A DNA stretch of 64,000 nt, from assembly GCA_963836005.1 (NCBI GenBank), contig CAWIHS010000002.1, positions 558,001 to 622,000 of the forward strand, given 5' to 3'. The stretch comes from CAWIHS01 sp963836005 (GTDB taxonomy: Bacteria > Pseudomonadota > Gammaproteobacteria > GRL18). Shown here piece after piece: positions 41,145 through 51,252 of this stretch. The notes beneath the pieces are model-generated. The model saw nothing but the letters and a program-made list of their open reading frames with translations. It was not told the origin of the DNA and did not search any database. Numbering within the stretch: position 1 is the stretch's first letter; each line of letters starts with the position of its first letter. Made by a program: the position numbers and the translations under genes.

Positions 41145-42050
41145 TTAATAAGCGTTATGGTTGTGTCCGGTACCGGCATTTCGTGTGATGCTCCACCGCC
41201 AGAGCCACTTTTCAATGCCTACGATAACATAGATAGCATAGCTTACCAGCAAGATACGCAACCAGGCAATACTATCCAGCGGTGCGCTATGGAACCAGCT
41301 GCTCATCAGTGGTGAATAGGTATAGAAAATCTTTAGCAGAATAAGCTTAAGGCTCTATATTCGCGGGGCTGCTGATTCTTCAGGCTGAATTTTCCCTCAG
41401 GCGTATATCCAATTCCGCTAACATTAAAAACCTTATTTCCGATGTAACTATTCAGCGTAATTTTGAAAACGTCCTTGACACCAGGAATTTGCTGACCCAC
41501 ATGGATGTGGGAAATGCAGGTTATGCATGGAGCTATTACCTGCCCAGAAGACGCCGTAAATACGTCCATGTGTGAAAAGATGATGTCTCCGGGAACCAGT
41601 TGCGCAGAAGATATTGATTGTTTTATACCGGCTCGGAAAACTGTAGCTTCTTTCAGCATCACCTGCGCTAAGGCAGCTATGGCCTGAAGTGCCCTGTTTT
41701 TTCTGGATGTGGCCGATAATTGCATTCATCAGGACAACAAAACCAATCACCGTGGCATCAACCCACTCACCCATGCTCATGGTTATCATGGCCGCAGCAA
41801 TCAGAATATAAACCAGAGGCTGGTCAAGCTATAGTAAAAATCGTCTTAATGGACCCTGAGATTTCTGTGGCGTGAGTGTATTAGTAGCAAACGGCTCTAA
41901 ACGAGTTTCAATTTCGAACCGATCCAGGCCCCGATCTACATTGGTGTCCAGTAAATTCAGGACTTCGTGTTCAGGCAGGTGGTGCCAATGTTTTCCCATT
42001 ATAGTTTGCATAAATAATGCTCCAACAATAAAAATAGCAGGCATTTGCAA
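41145..42050 (-). pseudogene. Eroded cation-transporting P-type ATPase
   Basis: Pieces of one P-type ATPase lie in order on the minus strand. The N-terminus is at 42050-41830 (HHLPEHEVLNLLDTNVD). An early membrane part is near 41800-41600 (LNAIIGHIQ, QLVPGDIIF). A short piece of the nucleotide-binding domain is near 41480-41340 (GIGYTPEGKFSLKNQ), and the extreme C-terminus near 41310-41145. The phosphorylation site DKTGT and most helices are missing. Frameshifts and a family A core (41500-41575) interrupt it after GDIIF. It cannot be functional. Confidence 0.85.
41490..41575. repeat. Family A core fragment inside the ATPase pseudogene
   Basis: CAGAAGACGCCGTAAATACG plus TCCATG matches the conserved core of the family A elements in reverse orientation, preceded by a hairpin CCCACATGGATGTGGG. 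No outer inverted repeats are seen. It falls exactly where the ATPase reading frame is broken. Confidence 0.65.
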
Positions 42051-42275
42051 AGGTTAGGTATTTTTTGCGAGAATGGACAAACTCTTTAAATAACGTGCTT
42101 TATATAAATGATATTAGACTGAATTTGATGTTTGTGCCTCTTTATCAAATGATAACTTAAAAAAACACAAACTGCTGATTTTTAGACTATGGTTTTTCAT
42201 AAAGTCTGATAAAATTTTTAATTATATGAGTCAACTGCTTATGTCTGTATCCTGAATTGGAGCCTTTATACTTTA

Positions 42276-44258
42276 ATGAATCTGATCAATAAATTAAGCC
42301 TGATAGCGCTGGTATTTTTGTTGATAATGATAACCCTGTTCTATACTGGCAGCAGGATCAATCTGCGCTATACATCACAAATCCAGGCTATCATGAAGCT
42401 TAAACTGGAACTGTCCAACGCACACCTGTGGTTTGAAGAAATTATCAGCGGCGATAAAACAGAGGATATAGAGACCGTATGGACGGCTATGACCGAGTCC
42501 TTAAAATATAGCAATGCATTATTAGAGGGAGGCGAAAATCATGAGCTGAAAATTTTTCCTCTGACCGATGAACCTCTAAGAGAAACAATGCAGGAAGTCG
42601 GGCTTGAATTGGAAAAATTCAGGGAAATGACTGAAATGCGCTATCGTAACCAGCAAAATTCATTGCCGGGTTCACCGATTGAACAGACTTTTGATCAACT
42701 GTTTGCCGATGTATTGAAAAAAACAGATCGGCTTGAGCATCTGATTTTACTTCGTCTAAAAGACGACTTAGCCGGTTTTCAGCACTGGGGCATTATTCTG
42801 CTACTAATTTCAGCCATTTTGTCAGTTCTTATCATCCGCTCATTTTTATCTCATGAACAACGTCATGCTCAGCAAATTCAGAAACTTTCACAGACACAGC
42901 TGGAAATACAGCGAAAAAATGCTCAACTGGAAGATATGGTTCTTCATGATACTCTGACTGGATTACCCAACAGGTTATATTTTTCCACTGAGCTGCAGCA
43001 GTCCATTGCCTGTGCCAATCGGGAAAATCAATCTCTGATTCTGATGTTTATTGATCTGGATCGTTTTAAATCGATAAATGATAATTATGGCCACACAACA
43101 GGAGATGAATTATTAAAACAACTCGCCAGACGTTTATTTTCCGCGGTACGAGCCGAAGATATTGTGGCGCGTCTGAGTGGCGATGAATTTGTCGTGTTAC
43201 TCAAACATCACGGTGATCAACGTACAACGATTGATAATGCCAATCATATTGCACTGAAAATGATTGAAGCATTGACACCGGCGTATGAAATTAATGACTC
43301 CGCAATCTTTATTACCGCCAGTATCGGCATATCACTTTTCCCGCAGGATGGGGAAGATACAGAAACACTGCTGAAAAATGCCGACAGAGCCATGTATAAG
43401 GTTAAAAATCTGGGTAAAAATAATTTTAACTTTTTTTCCAGAGATCTCTATGAAGAAGCCAGCAAACGTCTGCACCTTGAGCAGGATTTACATCTGGCAA
43501 TAACACAACAGCAACTGGAATTATATTACCAGCCGCAATATCAATTAGATAATAATGCATTATATGGTCTTGAAGCACTGGTCCGCTGGGTTCATCCGGA
43601 ATATGGAATGATCATGCCGAGTATTTTTATACCGATTGCAGAATCATGTGGTCTGATCAAGCAGATTGATACCTGGGTACTGCAAACGGCATGTAAGCAA
43701 ATGCAGGCCTGGCAGAAGCAGGGTATAGCACCTGGGCGATTATCGATTAATCTATCTGCGGTATTATTTGCACAGCCGGATCTGAATGAACAGGTAATGC
43801 GATTGTTAGTAATAAATCAGATTGATGCAGATTCCATCGAACTGGAAATCACCGAGAATGTCTTAATGAATGATAGCGGTCAAACAGTAATGAGCTTAAA
43901 TTCTTTAAGAGAAAATAAATTGCGTATTGCTATTGATGATTTTGGTACCGGCTATTCTTCACTGGCCTATTTATCAAATTATTCTTTCACGACGTTAAAA
44001 ATCGATCAGGGTTTTGTCAGTAAACTGACAACGAATAAATCAGTTGGAATTATTGTAAAAACAATTATTCAGATGGCCCTGGAACTTGATTACAAAATTA
44101 TTGCCGAAGGGGTAGAAACGCAAGAGCAGAAACAATTTCTGCTAAACAACAAGTGCCACTATGCTCAGGGATTTCTTTTTAGTAAACCTCTGAGCAAAAT
44201 ATCCATAGATGGGCTGTTAAGAGAGCATCAGCAGCATGAAGCACACTATGTGATGTAA
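42276..44258 (+). CDS. Membrane GGDEF-EAL cyclic-di-GMP protein
   Basis: Inner-membrane signalling protein of 660 residues. Two helices (near 8-25 and 165-190) flank a periplasmic sensor domain. The diguanylate cyclase domain has the active-site variant RLSGDEF, with the inhibitory-site RAED placed five residues before it. The phosphodiesterase domain has the EAL motif in GLEALVRW, and EITENVL, IDDFGTGYSS, LKIDQGF and AEGVETQEQ, which hold the catalytic and metal residues. Both domains could be active. The ATG at 42276 has no strong ribosome site. It stands alone between the ATPase pseudogene and a lipoprotein gene. Confidence 0.93.
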   Translation: MNLINKLSLIALVFLLIMITLFYTGSRINLRYTSQIQAIMKLKLELSNAHLWFEEIISGDKTEDIETVWTAMTESLKYSNALLEGGENHELKIFPLTDEPLRETMQEVGLELEKFREMTEMRYRNQQNSLPGSPIEQTFDQLFADVLKKTDRLEHLILLRLKDDLAGFQHWGIILLLISAILSVLIIRSFLSHEQRHAQQIQKLSQTQLEIQRKNAQLEDMVLHDTLTGLPNRLYFSTELQQSIACANRENQSLILMFIDLDRFKSINDNYGHTTGDELLKQLARRLFSAVRAEDIVARLSGDEFVVLLKHHGDQRTTIDNANHIALKMIEALTPAYEINDSAIFITASIGISLFPQDGEDTETLLKNADRAMYKVKNLGKNNFNFFSRDLYEEASKRLHLEQDLHLAITQQQLELYYQPQYQLDNNALYGLEALVRWVHPEYGMIMPSIFIPIAESCGLIKQIDTWVLQTACKQMQAWQKQGIAPGRLSINLSAVLFAQPDLNEQVMRLLVINQIDADSIELEITENVLMNDSGQTVMSLNSLRENKLRIAIDDFGTGYSSLAYLSNYSFTTLKIDQGFVSKLTTNKSVGIIVKTIIQMALELDYKIIAEGVETQEQKQFLLNNKCHYAQGFLFSKPLSKISIDGLLREHQQHEAHYVM

Positions 44259-44298
44259 AATAAGCTTTTATGCGCTTGATTGATAAAGGCCTCAGCCG

Positions 44299-44631
44299 TT
44301 AATACGGTGAATCATAAAATATATAAGGGGTTGAATATCCGCTGATTTCAAAATATATTTTCTTTTCGTTTTCATCGGCCTGATAATTGAGGTTACTATC
44401 CAGAATACCGTAACCATAGCGATAATCTCGAGCATTATTACCGCTGGTACTCTGGGCTGTGGACAGCTTGTCAATTTTAATGAATCGTTTGACCAGCTTT
44501 TCTCCCATATAGATATCCAGAATGCCATTGGTTCCGGTCCAGTTCTGAAATGAACGACTGATTTTATTCTGTGATTCCTGGGTACAGGCCGTCATAGATA
44601 ATATAAACAGCAACAAGAATAATTTTTTCAT
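44299..44631 (-). CDS. Small lipoprotein, 110 aa
   Basis: Exported lipoprotein with a type II signal peptide ending in the lipobox MTAC (Cys16). The mature part is short and likely beta-rich (YRYGYGILDSNLNYQADE). No family is recognised. ATG at 44631 lies after GAGGAT. It converges on the GGDEF-EAL gene. Confidence 0.75.
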   Translation of the reverse strand: MKKLFLLLFILSMTACTQESQNKISRSFQNWTGTNGILDIYMGEKLVKRFIKIDKLSTAQSTSGNNARDYRYGYGILDSNLNYQADENEKKIYFEISGYSTPYIFYDSPY

Positions 44632-44729
44632 TTGCGTATCCTCAAGTTATAATTTGCAATCAGCATTGTTACATAGTTTACTATATCAGGCTTCTGTTCC
44701 GTTAAGGCAATAGTACACTATGACTAAAG

Positions 44730-45764
44730 TTAACAAATCCTCGGTAAGGGATCATCTTCTAATTCATCCAGGTAGCGTTCACCCCCCAGCTCGGTTTGTA
44801 AAATGACCTTACTTGTGCCTGCGCGAATTTCGCCAATAATTGCAGCATCTTCGCCAGCGGGGCATTGCTGCCATAATTGCAGTGCCTGTTGAGCATAGTC
44901 CGGACTGACTACGGCCACGACTCTGCCTTCACTGGCAAGATAGTAAGGATCATAGCCCAGAATTTCACAGACACTTTCGACCTGCGGCTGAACAGGAATT
45001 TGCGACTGAAAAAGACGCACTTCCCGGTTAGTGGCTGCGGCAATCTCGTGGCAAACAGATGCCAGCCCGCCGCGGGTGGGATCGCGCATAAAGCGTAATC
45101 CAGACAGGGACAGCAGCGGTTGAGTGAAAGGCAATACAGTTGCTGCATCTGAAAGCAGCTCACCTTTCAATCCAAACTGTTCACGTGCCAGCATGACTGC
45201 GGTGCCATGATCACCGACACTGCCGCTGAGTAGAAGCTGATCGCCGGGTTTGATCTGTCCCAGGTCTAATGTTACATCATGCTCGAGAATGCCAATGCCG
45301 CTGGTAGCAAAAAACACACCCGGTATTTCACCGCGTGGTACTACCTTGGTATCGCCGGTCACTATCTGAACTTTCGCCTCAGCGGCTGCCTGTGCCATAC
45401 TTTTTATAATCCGTTCAAGCTGAGCAAATTCCAGGCCCTCTTCGATAAATGCATTCAGACTCAGATATTTCGGAACCGCACCGCTGACAGCGAGATCATT
45501 GACCGTCCCGTGAATGGCCAGTGAACCTATGGTTCCGCCAGGAAATTCAAGCGGCTGTACCGTAAAACCATCGGTAGTAAAAGCGATTTTATTCACCGGC
45601 AGTTGCAGTGTTACGGCATCACTGGAGGTATTGAGCAGAGGGTTGGCAAGGTGACGGACGAAGAGTTCCTCGATGAGTTCACGCATAAACCGTCCGCCAT
45701 TACCATGGGCCAGGGTAATATATTGGGAGGCCGGCATGTTTGCAGACTTTGTTTCATTTGACAT
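44730..45764 (-). CDS. hypE: HypE, hydrogenase cyanide-ligand protein
   Basis: ATP-dependent enzyme of the PurM/ThiL-like fold that dehydrates the carbamoyl group received from HypF to make the cyanide ligands of the active-site iron. The C-terminal motif PLPRIC carries the essential terminal cysteine. Other landmarks are LAHGNGGRFM, NTSSDAV, FTTDGFTVQP and RDPTRGGLA. The ATG at 45764 gives 344 residues and overlaps the end of hypF by 11 bases, with GAGG upstream; an in-frame codon at 45791 would overlap more. hypF and hypE form one minus-strand operon. Confidence 0.95.
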   Translation of the reverse strand: MSNETKSANMPASQYITLAHGNGGRFMRELIEELFVRHLANPLLNTSSDAVTLQLPVNKIAFTTDGFTVQPLEFPGGTIGSLAIHGTVNDLAVSGAVPKYLSLNAFIEEGLEFAQLERIIKSMAQAAAEAKVQIVTGDTKVVPRGEIPGVFFATSGIGILEHDVTLDLGQIKPGDQLLLSGSVGDHGTAVMLAREQFGLKGELLSDAATVLPFTQPLLSLSGLRFMRDPTRGGLASVCHEIAAATNREVRLFQSQIPVQPQVESVCEILGYDPYYLASEGRVVAVVSPDYAQQALQLWQQCPAGEDAAIIGEIRAGTSKVILQTELGGERYLDELEDDPLPRIC

Positions 45765-48096
45765 GGTAAAAAGCCTCAATAATTTGGCCATAACTCAGGC
45801 CTGCATCATTATAAGGTATTTTTTCCGGGAGCAGTACGTTAAAACCATTTTCCTGTAAGCGTTGTATCACCATTTCAGTCAACAGTCTGTTCTGAAAAAC
45901 TCCGCCACTCAAACCAACGCGAAATTCACCCTTGTGGCTGCGGATTTGTATGGCCTGCGCCAGCAGTGTTTCTGCTATGAGCTGATGGAACAGGAGGGCG
46001 CGCCGGGCAATAGAGAATGCTGGATCCAGCAGCAGGGTGGGCAATTCTGACCAGTCTGCCAGCAGTAGTTCATTCACTTTAATTAGTGGAAGAGCTGCCG
46101 ATGAAGCCGCAGCCAGGGCTGATAGTTGTTCGGCGTTTGCAGTAGACAGAGCCGCAGCGGCCAGATTTTCCAATTGCGAGGGGCCCTGGCCTTCGTATGT
46201 AGAGTGAGTGCCTAATCCCAGCAGAGCACTTGCTGCATCGAAAAGACGGCCCATTGAGCTACATTTTATGGTATTGAGTCTTTTTTTCCAGGCATTGTGT
46301 GCCAGGGCAGTATCTATTGTGGCTGTTTCTGCGAGAGTTTTTTCCCACACAGAGGCGAGTTCAGATTCTTCATTTTCCCACAATATCGCACAGGCAGAAC
46401 GCCATGGTTCTCTGGCGGCTTTTTCACCCCCCTGAAGATAAAAAGGTTTTAGCGAGGTTAATCTTTGCCATTTCCCGGCATGCCCATAAAATCCTTCGCC
46501 ACCCCAGATGCTTTGATCATCTCCCAATCCGGTACCATCCCAGGTAAAACACAGCCAGGGTAAGTCATTTTTATATTCACCGCATAATATCGCTGCATGA
46601 GCGCGGTGATGCTGTATCTCATGAATTTGCTGCGTTTCGGCTATTGAATGGGCAAAGCGGTGCGAAGCATAAGCCGGGTGTGCATCACAGATGATTTTGT
46701 CGGGATAGATGTGATAAAGGTTTTGCAGATCACTAATAACCTGTTTAAAAACATCCAGACTGCGTTTGTTATCTAGTTCGCCAATATGCGGTGAAATAAC
46801 GATACGACTGTCCCAGGCCAGGGCGATGGTATTTTTCATCTGGCCGCCCAGAGCCAGCAAGGGTTCTGCTAATGAGAAAGGCAGACTGAGCTCCAGCGGC
46901 GCCATGCCCCGGCCAATGCGCAGCAAGCGTTTTTTACCCGCAATAATCCGTATGACTGAATCATCAGCAGGTCTGACTATGGCACGATTATGATGTAGAA
47001 ATGCATCTGCGATATTCCCCAGACGCATTTCTACTTCAGTATTTTCAGTGAGCACGGGTTCGCCGCTCAGATTGGCTGAGGTGGCGATCAGCGGTGCAGC
47101 AAGATCCTTTAATAACAGGTAATGCAACGGACTGTAGGGCAGCATGGCGCCGATTTGATTCAGTCCCGGGTTAATATTCATCGCCAGCTCAGGTTTGCAG
47201 ACCAGCTGCGGTATCAGTACCACCGGTCGTTGCGGAGAAATCAGCGCTGCTGCTTCCAGATCGTCAGGCTGGCAATAACTTTTAACTGATGCAAGCTTAT
47301 CTTGTCCAGCCAGCGGAAACATGACAGCCAGCGGTTTATCAGGACGATGTTTTCTCAGCCGAAGCCTGGCTACTGCTGTCTGGTTTTTCGCATCACAGAG
47401 CAAATGATAACCGCCAATGCCTTTTACGGCGATAATCAGCCCCTGCTTTAATGCATCGACAGCCGCTGAAAGCGAGGCGTCATTACCCGTGATTGTTGTG
47501 CCTGCCTGACGATAACTTAATGTGGGGCCGCATTTTGCACAGGCCAGCGGTTGTGCATGAAAGCGTCTATCCAGCGGGTTATTGTATTCACGATAGCAAC
47601 GGTCACAAAGTGTGAAGTGTCCCATACTGGTATTCGACCGATCATAGGGCAGGTCTTGAATAATACTGTAGCGGGGACCGCATTGCGTACAATTGATAAA
47701 CGGATAACGATAGCGCCGCTGCTTGCTGTCATCGAGTTCCTGCAGGCAGTCATCGCAGGTAAAATAATCAGGCGGAATAAAACGTTGCGCGAAATGACTG
47801 ACTTCACTGGGGATAATAGAAAAATCTGGCAGATGCTTATCAGTCACCGCTTCAAATGTATCAATGTGCGGAGCCGCCAAAGGCGGGTGGCGTGTCCTCA
47901 CTGCATGCTGAAATGCCTTGATGTCAGCCAGCTGACCCTGCACCCTGATGATGACTTCACCGGACTGGTTTCTTACCCAGCCTGTCAGCCGGTACTGCAT
48001 TGCCAGGCGATAAATAAAAGGCCTGAAACCGACGCCCTGTACCTGCCCGCTGATGGTAAACTGATAACAATTTCTCATTGCTGAACTATAAGCCAT
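45754..48096 (-). CDS. hypF: HypF, carbamoyltransferase
   Basis: Large enzyme (780 residues) that uses carbamoyl phosphate and ATP to carbamoylate HypE. Domains are in order: acylphosphatase-like (GQVQGVGFRPFIYRLA near residue 17), two zinc fingers (CDDCLQ...CTQC and CDRCYR...CAKC), a YrdC-like domain (KGIGGYHLLCDA, RKHRPDKPLAVM), and a Kae1-like carbamoyltransferase domain (QHHRAHAA, CFTWDGTGLG, GLSGGVFQNRLL). The start may be ATG at 48096 or the ATG six codons on. The pair hypFE is separate from hypA and hypB; hypC and hypD are not in the window. Confidence 0.95.
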   Translation of the reverse strand: MAYSSAMRNCYQFTISGQVQGVGFRPFIYRLAMQYRLTGWVRNQSGEVIIRVQGQLADIKAFQHAVRTRHPPLAAPHIDTFEAVTDKHLPDFSIIPSEVSHFAQRFIPPDYFTCDDCLQELDDSKQRRYRYPFINCTQCGPRYSIIQDLPYDRSNTSMGHFTLCDRCYREYNNPLDRRFHAQPLACAKCGPTLSYRQAGTTITGNDASLSAAVDALKQGLIIAVKGIGGYHLLCDAKNQTAVARLRLRKHRPDKPLAVMFPLAGQDKLASVKSYCQPDDLEAAALISPQRPVVLIPQLVCKPELAMNINPGLNQIGAMLPYSPLHYLLLKDLAAPLIATSANLSGEPVLTENTEVEMRLGNIADAFLHHNRAIVRPADDSVIRIIAGKKRLLRIGRGMAPLELSLPFSLAEPLLALGGQMKNTIALAWDSRIVISPHIGELDNKRSLDVFKQVISDLQNLYHIYPDKIICDAHPAYASHRFAHSIAETQQIHEIQHHRAHAAILCGEYKNDLPWLCFTWDGTGLGDDQSIWGGEGFYGHAGKWQRLTSLKPFYLQGGEKAAREPWRSACAILWENEESELASVWEKTLAETATIDTALAHNAWKKRLNTIKCSSMGRLFDAASALLGLGTHSTYEGQGPSQLENLAAAALSTANAEQLSALAAASSAALPLIKVNELLLADWSELPTLLLDPAFSIARRALLFHQLIAETLLAQAIQIRSHKGEFRVGLSGGVFQNRLLTEMVIQRLQENGFNVLLPEKIPYNDAGLSYGQIIEAFYHVK

Positions 48097-48246
48097 TTTG
48101 AAATAATTGAGTGCTGAAACATTAAAAAGTCTACTTTGTGATACAGTATAATGAAAGTGATTAAATTTTAAGCATTAATTGAATGGATTGATAATTTAAT
48201 TGTCCAATATTAACTATTTAGCGTATTTTTCAATACCGTAAACGTC

Positions 48247-49014
48247 ATGAAAAAACTTTTACCATACCTTCTTTCAGTCTTTGTTGTTTGCCTATTGTCA
48301 GCTTCCATGCCGGCCCTGGCATCGGAGCAGAAGAGCGATGTATATACCAGTGACACCGTAATTATGCTGCATGGATTGGGGCGCAATGCTTTTGCAATGT
48401 GGTATCTGGAAAAAAAGTTAAAAGATGCAGGCTTTAGCGTGCATAATCTAGACTATCCATCGCGCAAATTACCGCCTGATGAAATGCTCACTTATATCAG
48501 CAAATTGATTGATGACTGCTGTGCCAAGATCCCGTCGGGGAAGGCCAATTTTGTAGGACATTCTCTGGGGGGCTTATTGATACGGGCCTATCTGCAAAAT
48601 AATCCACGAATACAACCGGCCAGAGTGGTGCTTTTAGGCACGCCTAATAATGGCAGTGAACTGGCAGACAGCTTTGCTCACACCGCATGGTTTGAAAAAA
48701 TTCTGGGGCCCACGGCTCAAATGCTAGGCACCGAAGAAGATAGCTTTCCTCACTCCTTAAAAGCACCTTATTATGAGCTGGGGGTGATTGCCGGCAATAA
48801 AAGCATCAACCCGCTGGGCTCCTGGATAATCCCTGGAGCCGACGACGGTATGGTATCCATTGAAAGCACTCAGCTTGATGGCATGAGCGATTTTATTATA
48901 CTGCCAACCGATCATGTGTTAATGCGGTATGACAGTGAAGTGAGTGAACAAACCGTGCATTTTCTTAAAACCGGGCAATTTAAACATGCTGCAAATGAAA
49001 GCGTAAACCATTGA
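48247..49014 (+). CDS. Exported lipase-like alpha/beta hydrolase
   Basis: A secreted or periplasmic hydrolase of 255 residues. A signal peptide covers residues 1-26 (ending PALAS). The lipase hallmarks are the oxyanion-hole motif HGLGRNAFAM, the nucleophile elbow GHSLGG with catalytic Ser, and candidate Asp and His in GADDGMVS and PTDHVLM. It resembles triacylglycerol lipase/PGAP1-like proteins. ATG at 48247. It is divergent from hypF and convergent with the phytase gene, so it appears to be transcribed alone. Confidence 0.85.
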   Translation: MKKLLPYLLSVFVVCLLSASMPALASEQKSDVYTSDTVIMLHGLGRNAFAMWYLEKKLKDAGFSVHNLDYPSRKLPPDEMLTYISKLIDDCCAKIPSGKANFVGHSLGGLLIRAYLQNNPRIQPARVVLLGTPNNGSELADSFAHTAWFEKILGPTAQMLGTEEDSFPHSLKAPYYELGVIAGNKSINPLGSWIIPGADDGMVSIESTQLDGMSDFIILPTDHVLMRYDSEVSEQTVHFLKTGQFKHAANESVNH

Positions 49015-49031
49015 AAAGTTTTCCCTAATCC

Positions 49032-50288
49032 TCATTGCCTGGGATTATAGCTGAAATTTTTGAATTGTAATGTAGGGAAATGCTCCAGCACCGGAGCCAG
49101 ATTAATGATTTTATAATTGGCATTGAGCAAGTCACCCTGCTCATTGGTATTATGATGATCGTGCACGACCAGTATCCCGGCGGGATAGTCTTTTCCCAGC
49201 GGGGTGCTCATAATATCCAGTCCATCGGTTTCGGTAACGGGATCGGTACTGCCAAAGGCTAATTTAAAACTGCCCAGATAGCGATCGGTTTTTCGATCAA
49301 TCCAGGCATATTCATTCAGCCCCTGTACCGACACCAGCAGCGCCCCTTTGCCCTCAGGTCCGTAATGCAGTGCCAGACCTTCTATGTCGGTGGTGAAGGC
49401 CGGAAGTTCTGCCGCCGGGGTATCTAAATTTAAATCAGATTTTGCGCGCTGGACTTCAGCGATCAATTTTGCCTGATCAGGCTTTTCATTCAGCGCCAGT
49501 TTCCATACCCCCAGATTTTCCATACCGTAATATAAGGTCTGAGTTTCATCGTCAACCACACAGCCTTCCAGTTGAAAACGCTGGTTTAACTTTTTCGACA
49601 GTTTTTCAATCAGCTTGTGTATCGTGTAATCTTTTTCCAGAATGACTTCTTTAAGCGTAATATCAATCAATTTTTTGTTCTGAGCTTCGTTTAGAAAACG
49701 TGAGGTATCGATGGCTTTAGTCAATTGAGTAATCAGTTCCCCGTTCTTATACTGTATTTCATGCTGATATATAATACCGCTTTTCATGGGGGTGAACGCA
49801 TAAAATACCCCATTATTTCCAGAGTTTGACAGACAAAGCCCGTAAGGTTCTTCGTCTATAGGATTGCCGGTTTGATCCAGTAAAGGCAGATCGGCCAGGA
49901 GCCGGATGGTTTTGTCAGAAAGCTGAAAAACGCTCAGCGCTTTTTTATCACGATTGGATGCCACGGCAATATCAATCTGTTGATCTGCAAAAGCAAAATT
50001 ATATTTTAAATCGACATTATTGAGCCGGTCATGATGCAGGTATAGAATTTGCTCGCCGTTCAGATTATAGAGACCTAGACCGGCCTGATTGCCTGCTTTG
50101 GGCTTGGTTTTGCTCACACCGACTATCAGCGACCGGGCAGGATCCTGGGGGTGCAGCCAGACAGCGACATCATCAGTACTGTCCAGCCCGGCAGGAATAG
50201 GAGTAGTTTCATAGGCAGCATCAAGTGTTTTAACTTCAGCAGAGGCGTTGAGGCAAAAACAGACGAAGAAAATAACCAGGTATTTCAT
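49032..50288 (-). CDS. Beta-propeller (3-)phytase
   Basis: Exported six-bladed beta-propeller phytase of 418 residues that releases phosphate from inositol phosphates with bound calcium. A signal peptide (MKYLVIFFVCFCLNASA) is followed by the family start DSTDDVAVWLHPQDP. Other landmarks are SNRDKKALSVFQL, EPYGLCLS, FQLEGCVVDDETQTLYYG, TDIEGLALHYG and VTETDGLDI; these supply the acidic calcium and phosphate ligands. The protein ends near FKNFSYNPRQ. No phosphate-regulon box was recognised. Confidence 0.93.
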   Translation of the reverse strand: MKYLVIFFVCFCLNASAEVKTLDAAYETTPIPAGLDSTDDVAVWLHPQDPARSLIVGVSKTKPKAGNQAGLGLYNLNGEQILYLHHDRLNNVDLKYNFAFADQQIDIAVASNRDKKALSVFQLSDKTIRLLADLPLLDQTGNPIDEEPYGLCLSNSGNNGVFYAFTPMKSGIIYQHEIQYKNGELITQLTKAIDTSRFLNEAQNKKLIDITLKEVILEKDYTIHKLIEKLSKKLNQRFQLEGCVVDDETQTLYYGMENLGVWKLALNEKPDQAKLIAEVQRAKSDLNLDTPAAELPAFTTDIEGLALHYGPEGKGALLVSVQGLNEYAWIDRKTDRYLGSFKLAFGSTDPVTETDGLDIMSTPLGKDYPAGILVVHDHHNTNEQGDLLNANYKIINLAPVLEHFPTLQFKNFSYNPRQ

Positions 50289-50426
50289 AACATTGTGTCC
50301 TGTATTTATAAATTTCCAGGGAATTAAAGCCCTTTAAAACTGACAGGCAATGTATCAGTGAGAGCCTGCACTGTGGGTGATAATTGTAAACAAATCAAGC
50401 GTCATCGTTCGATAACATCCAATGGA

Positions 50427-51089
50427 CTATTGACAGCCCCATTCACGATTTGCTTTGGGATATTTTTTACTTAACGCATAAGGCAAATTGACTCCGCCAA
50501 ATCCTTCAGCAAGCTCACGTTCATGTAACGCCCTGACTTTGGCCAGTTGCGTTTTGAGTTGCTCAGCTAAACAGGCAGGTAGCAGGGTGACTCTGTCTTT
50601 ATTCCCTTTGCCTGAGCGTATGGAGATCATGTTTTGTTCAAAATCAATATCTTTTATACGTAAACGCAAACATTCCATCAGCCGTAATCCTGAACCATAA
50701 AGCAGGTTAGCCATAAGCCAATGATCACTATTGAGATGAACAAATACCCGTTTGATTTCAGAACGGGTTAAAACGACAGGTAATTTTCGTGATTTCCTGG
50801 CACGAACTACATTGACGATTTGACCAAGAGGGCGCTGAAGTACGTTTTTATAGACAAACACCAGCGCGTTAAGCGCCTGATTTTGTGTAGAAGCTGAAAC
50901 GTGCCTGCTACAGGCCAGATAAGTTAGAAACTTCTCGACCTCAGGTTCAACCATGTTTTCAGGATGTTTTTTGTTATGCAACAGTATAAATTGTTTCGCC
51001 CATTGAACGTAGGCTTTCTCAGTCCTGAGACTATAATGACGTACTCTAATGGCCTGACGTACCAGGTTTAAAAAGGGTGGAGAAGACAT
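50427..51089 (-). pseudogene. intI: Integron integrase IntI, truncated at the 3' end
   Basis: Tyrosine recombinase of the integron-integrase group, cut short at 220 residues. The N-terminal core-binding part (HYSLRTEKAYVQWAKQF, VSASTQNQALNALVFVY) is intact. The catalytic domain starts with the first Arg (YGSGLRLMECLRLR) and Lys (GKGNKDRVTLLP). The integron-specific patch is present as YALSKKYPKANREWGCQ, which in full-length proteins continues to YVFP. Here a TAG follows directly, and the HxxR box and the catalytic Tyr are absent from the downstream DNA. The start is well supported (AGGGAGG). It faces away from the cassette array, the standard arrangement. It cannot recombine on its own. Confidence 0.88.
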
Positions 51090-51252
51090 GATATTAACCT
51101 CCCTGTTAATATCTGTAAAACTTCCATATTTTTTTTGCTAATGTAGCATAATTATCTGAAAAACAGAATAATTCCTCTAAACTCAAAATGACTTATCTGG
51201 AAAATGGCTGTAAAATAAAGTGAAAAATTTTCAGATATTCAAGATGTTGAAC
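51090..51252 (+). other. attI-like region with core site GTTGAAC
   Basis: The space between the integrase start and the first cassette. GTTGAAC at 51246-51252 fits the recombination core GTTRRRC, and the first cassette begins there. The integrase promoter (leftward) and any cassette promoter should lie here, but I could not pick out a convincing pair. No other feature is seen. Confidence 0.55.
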
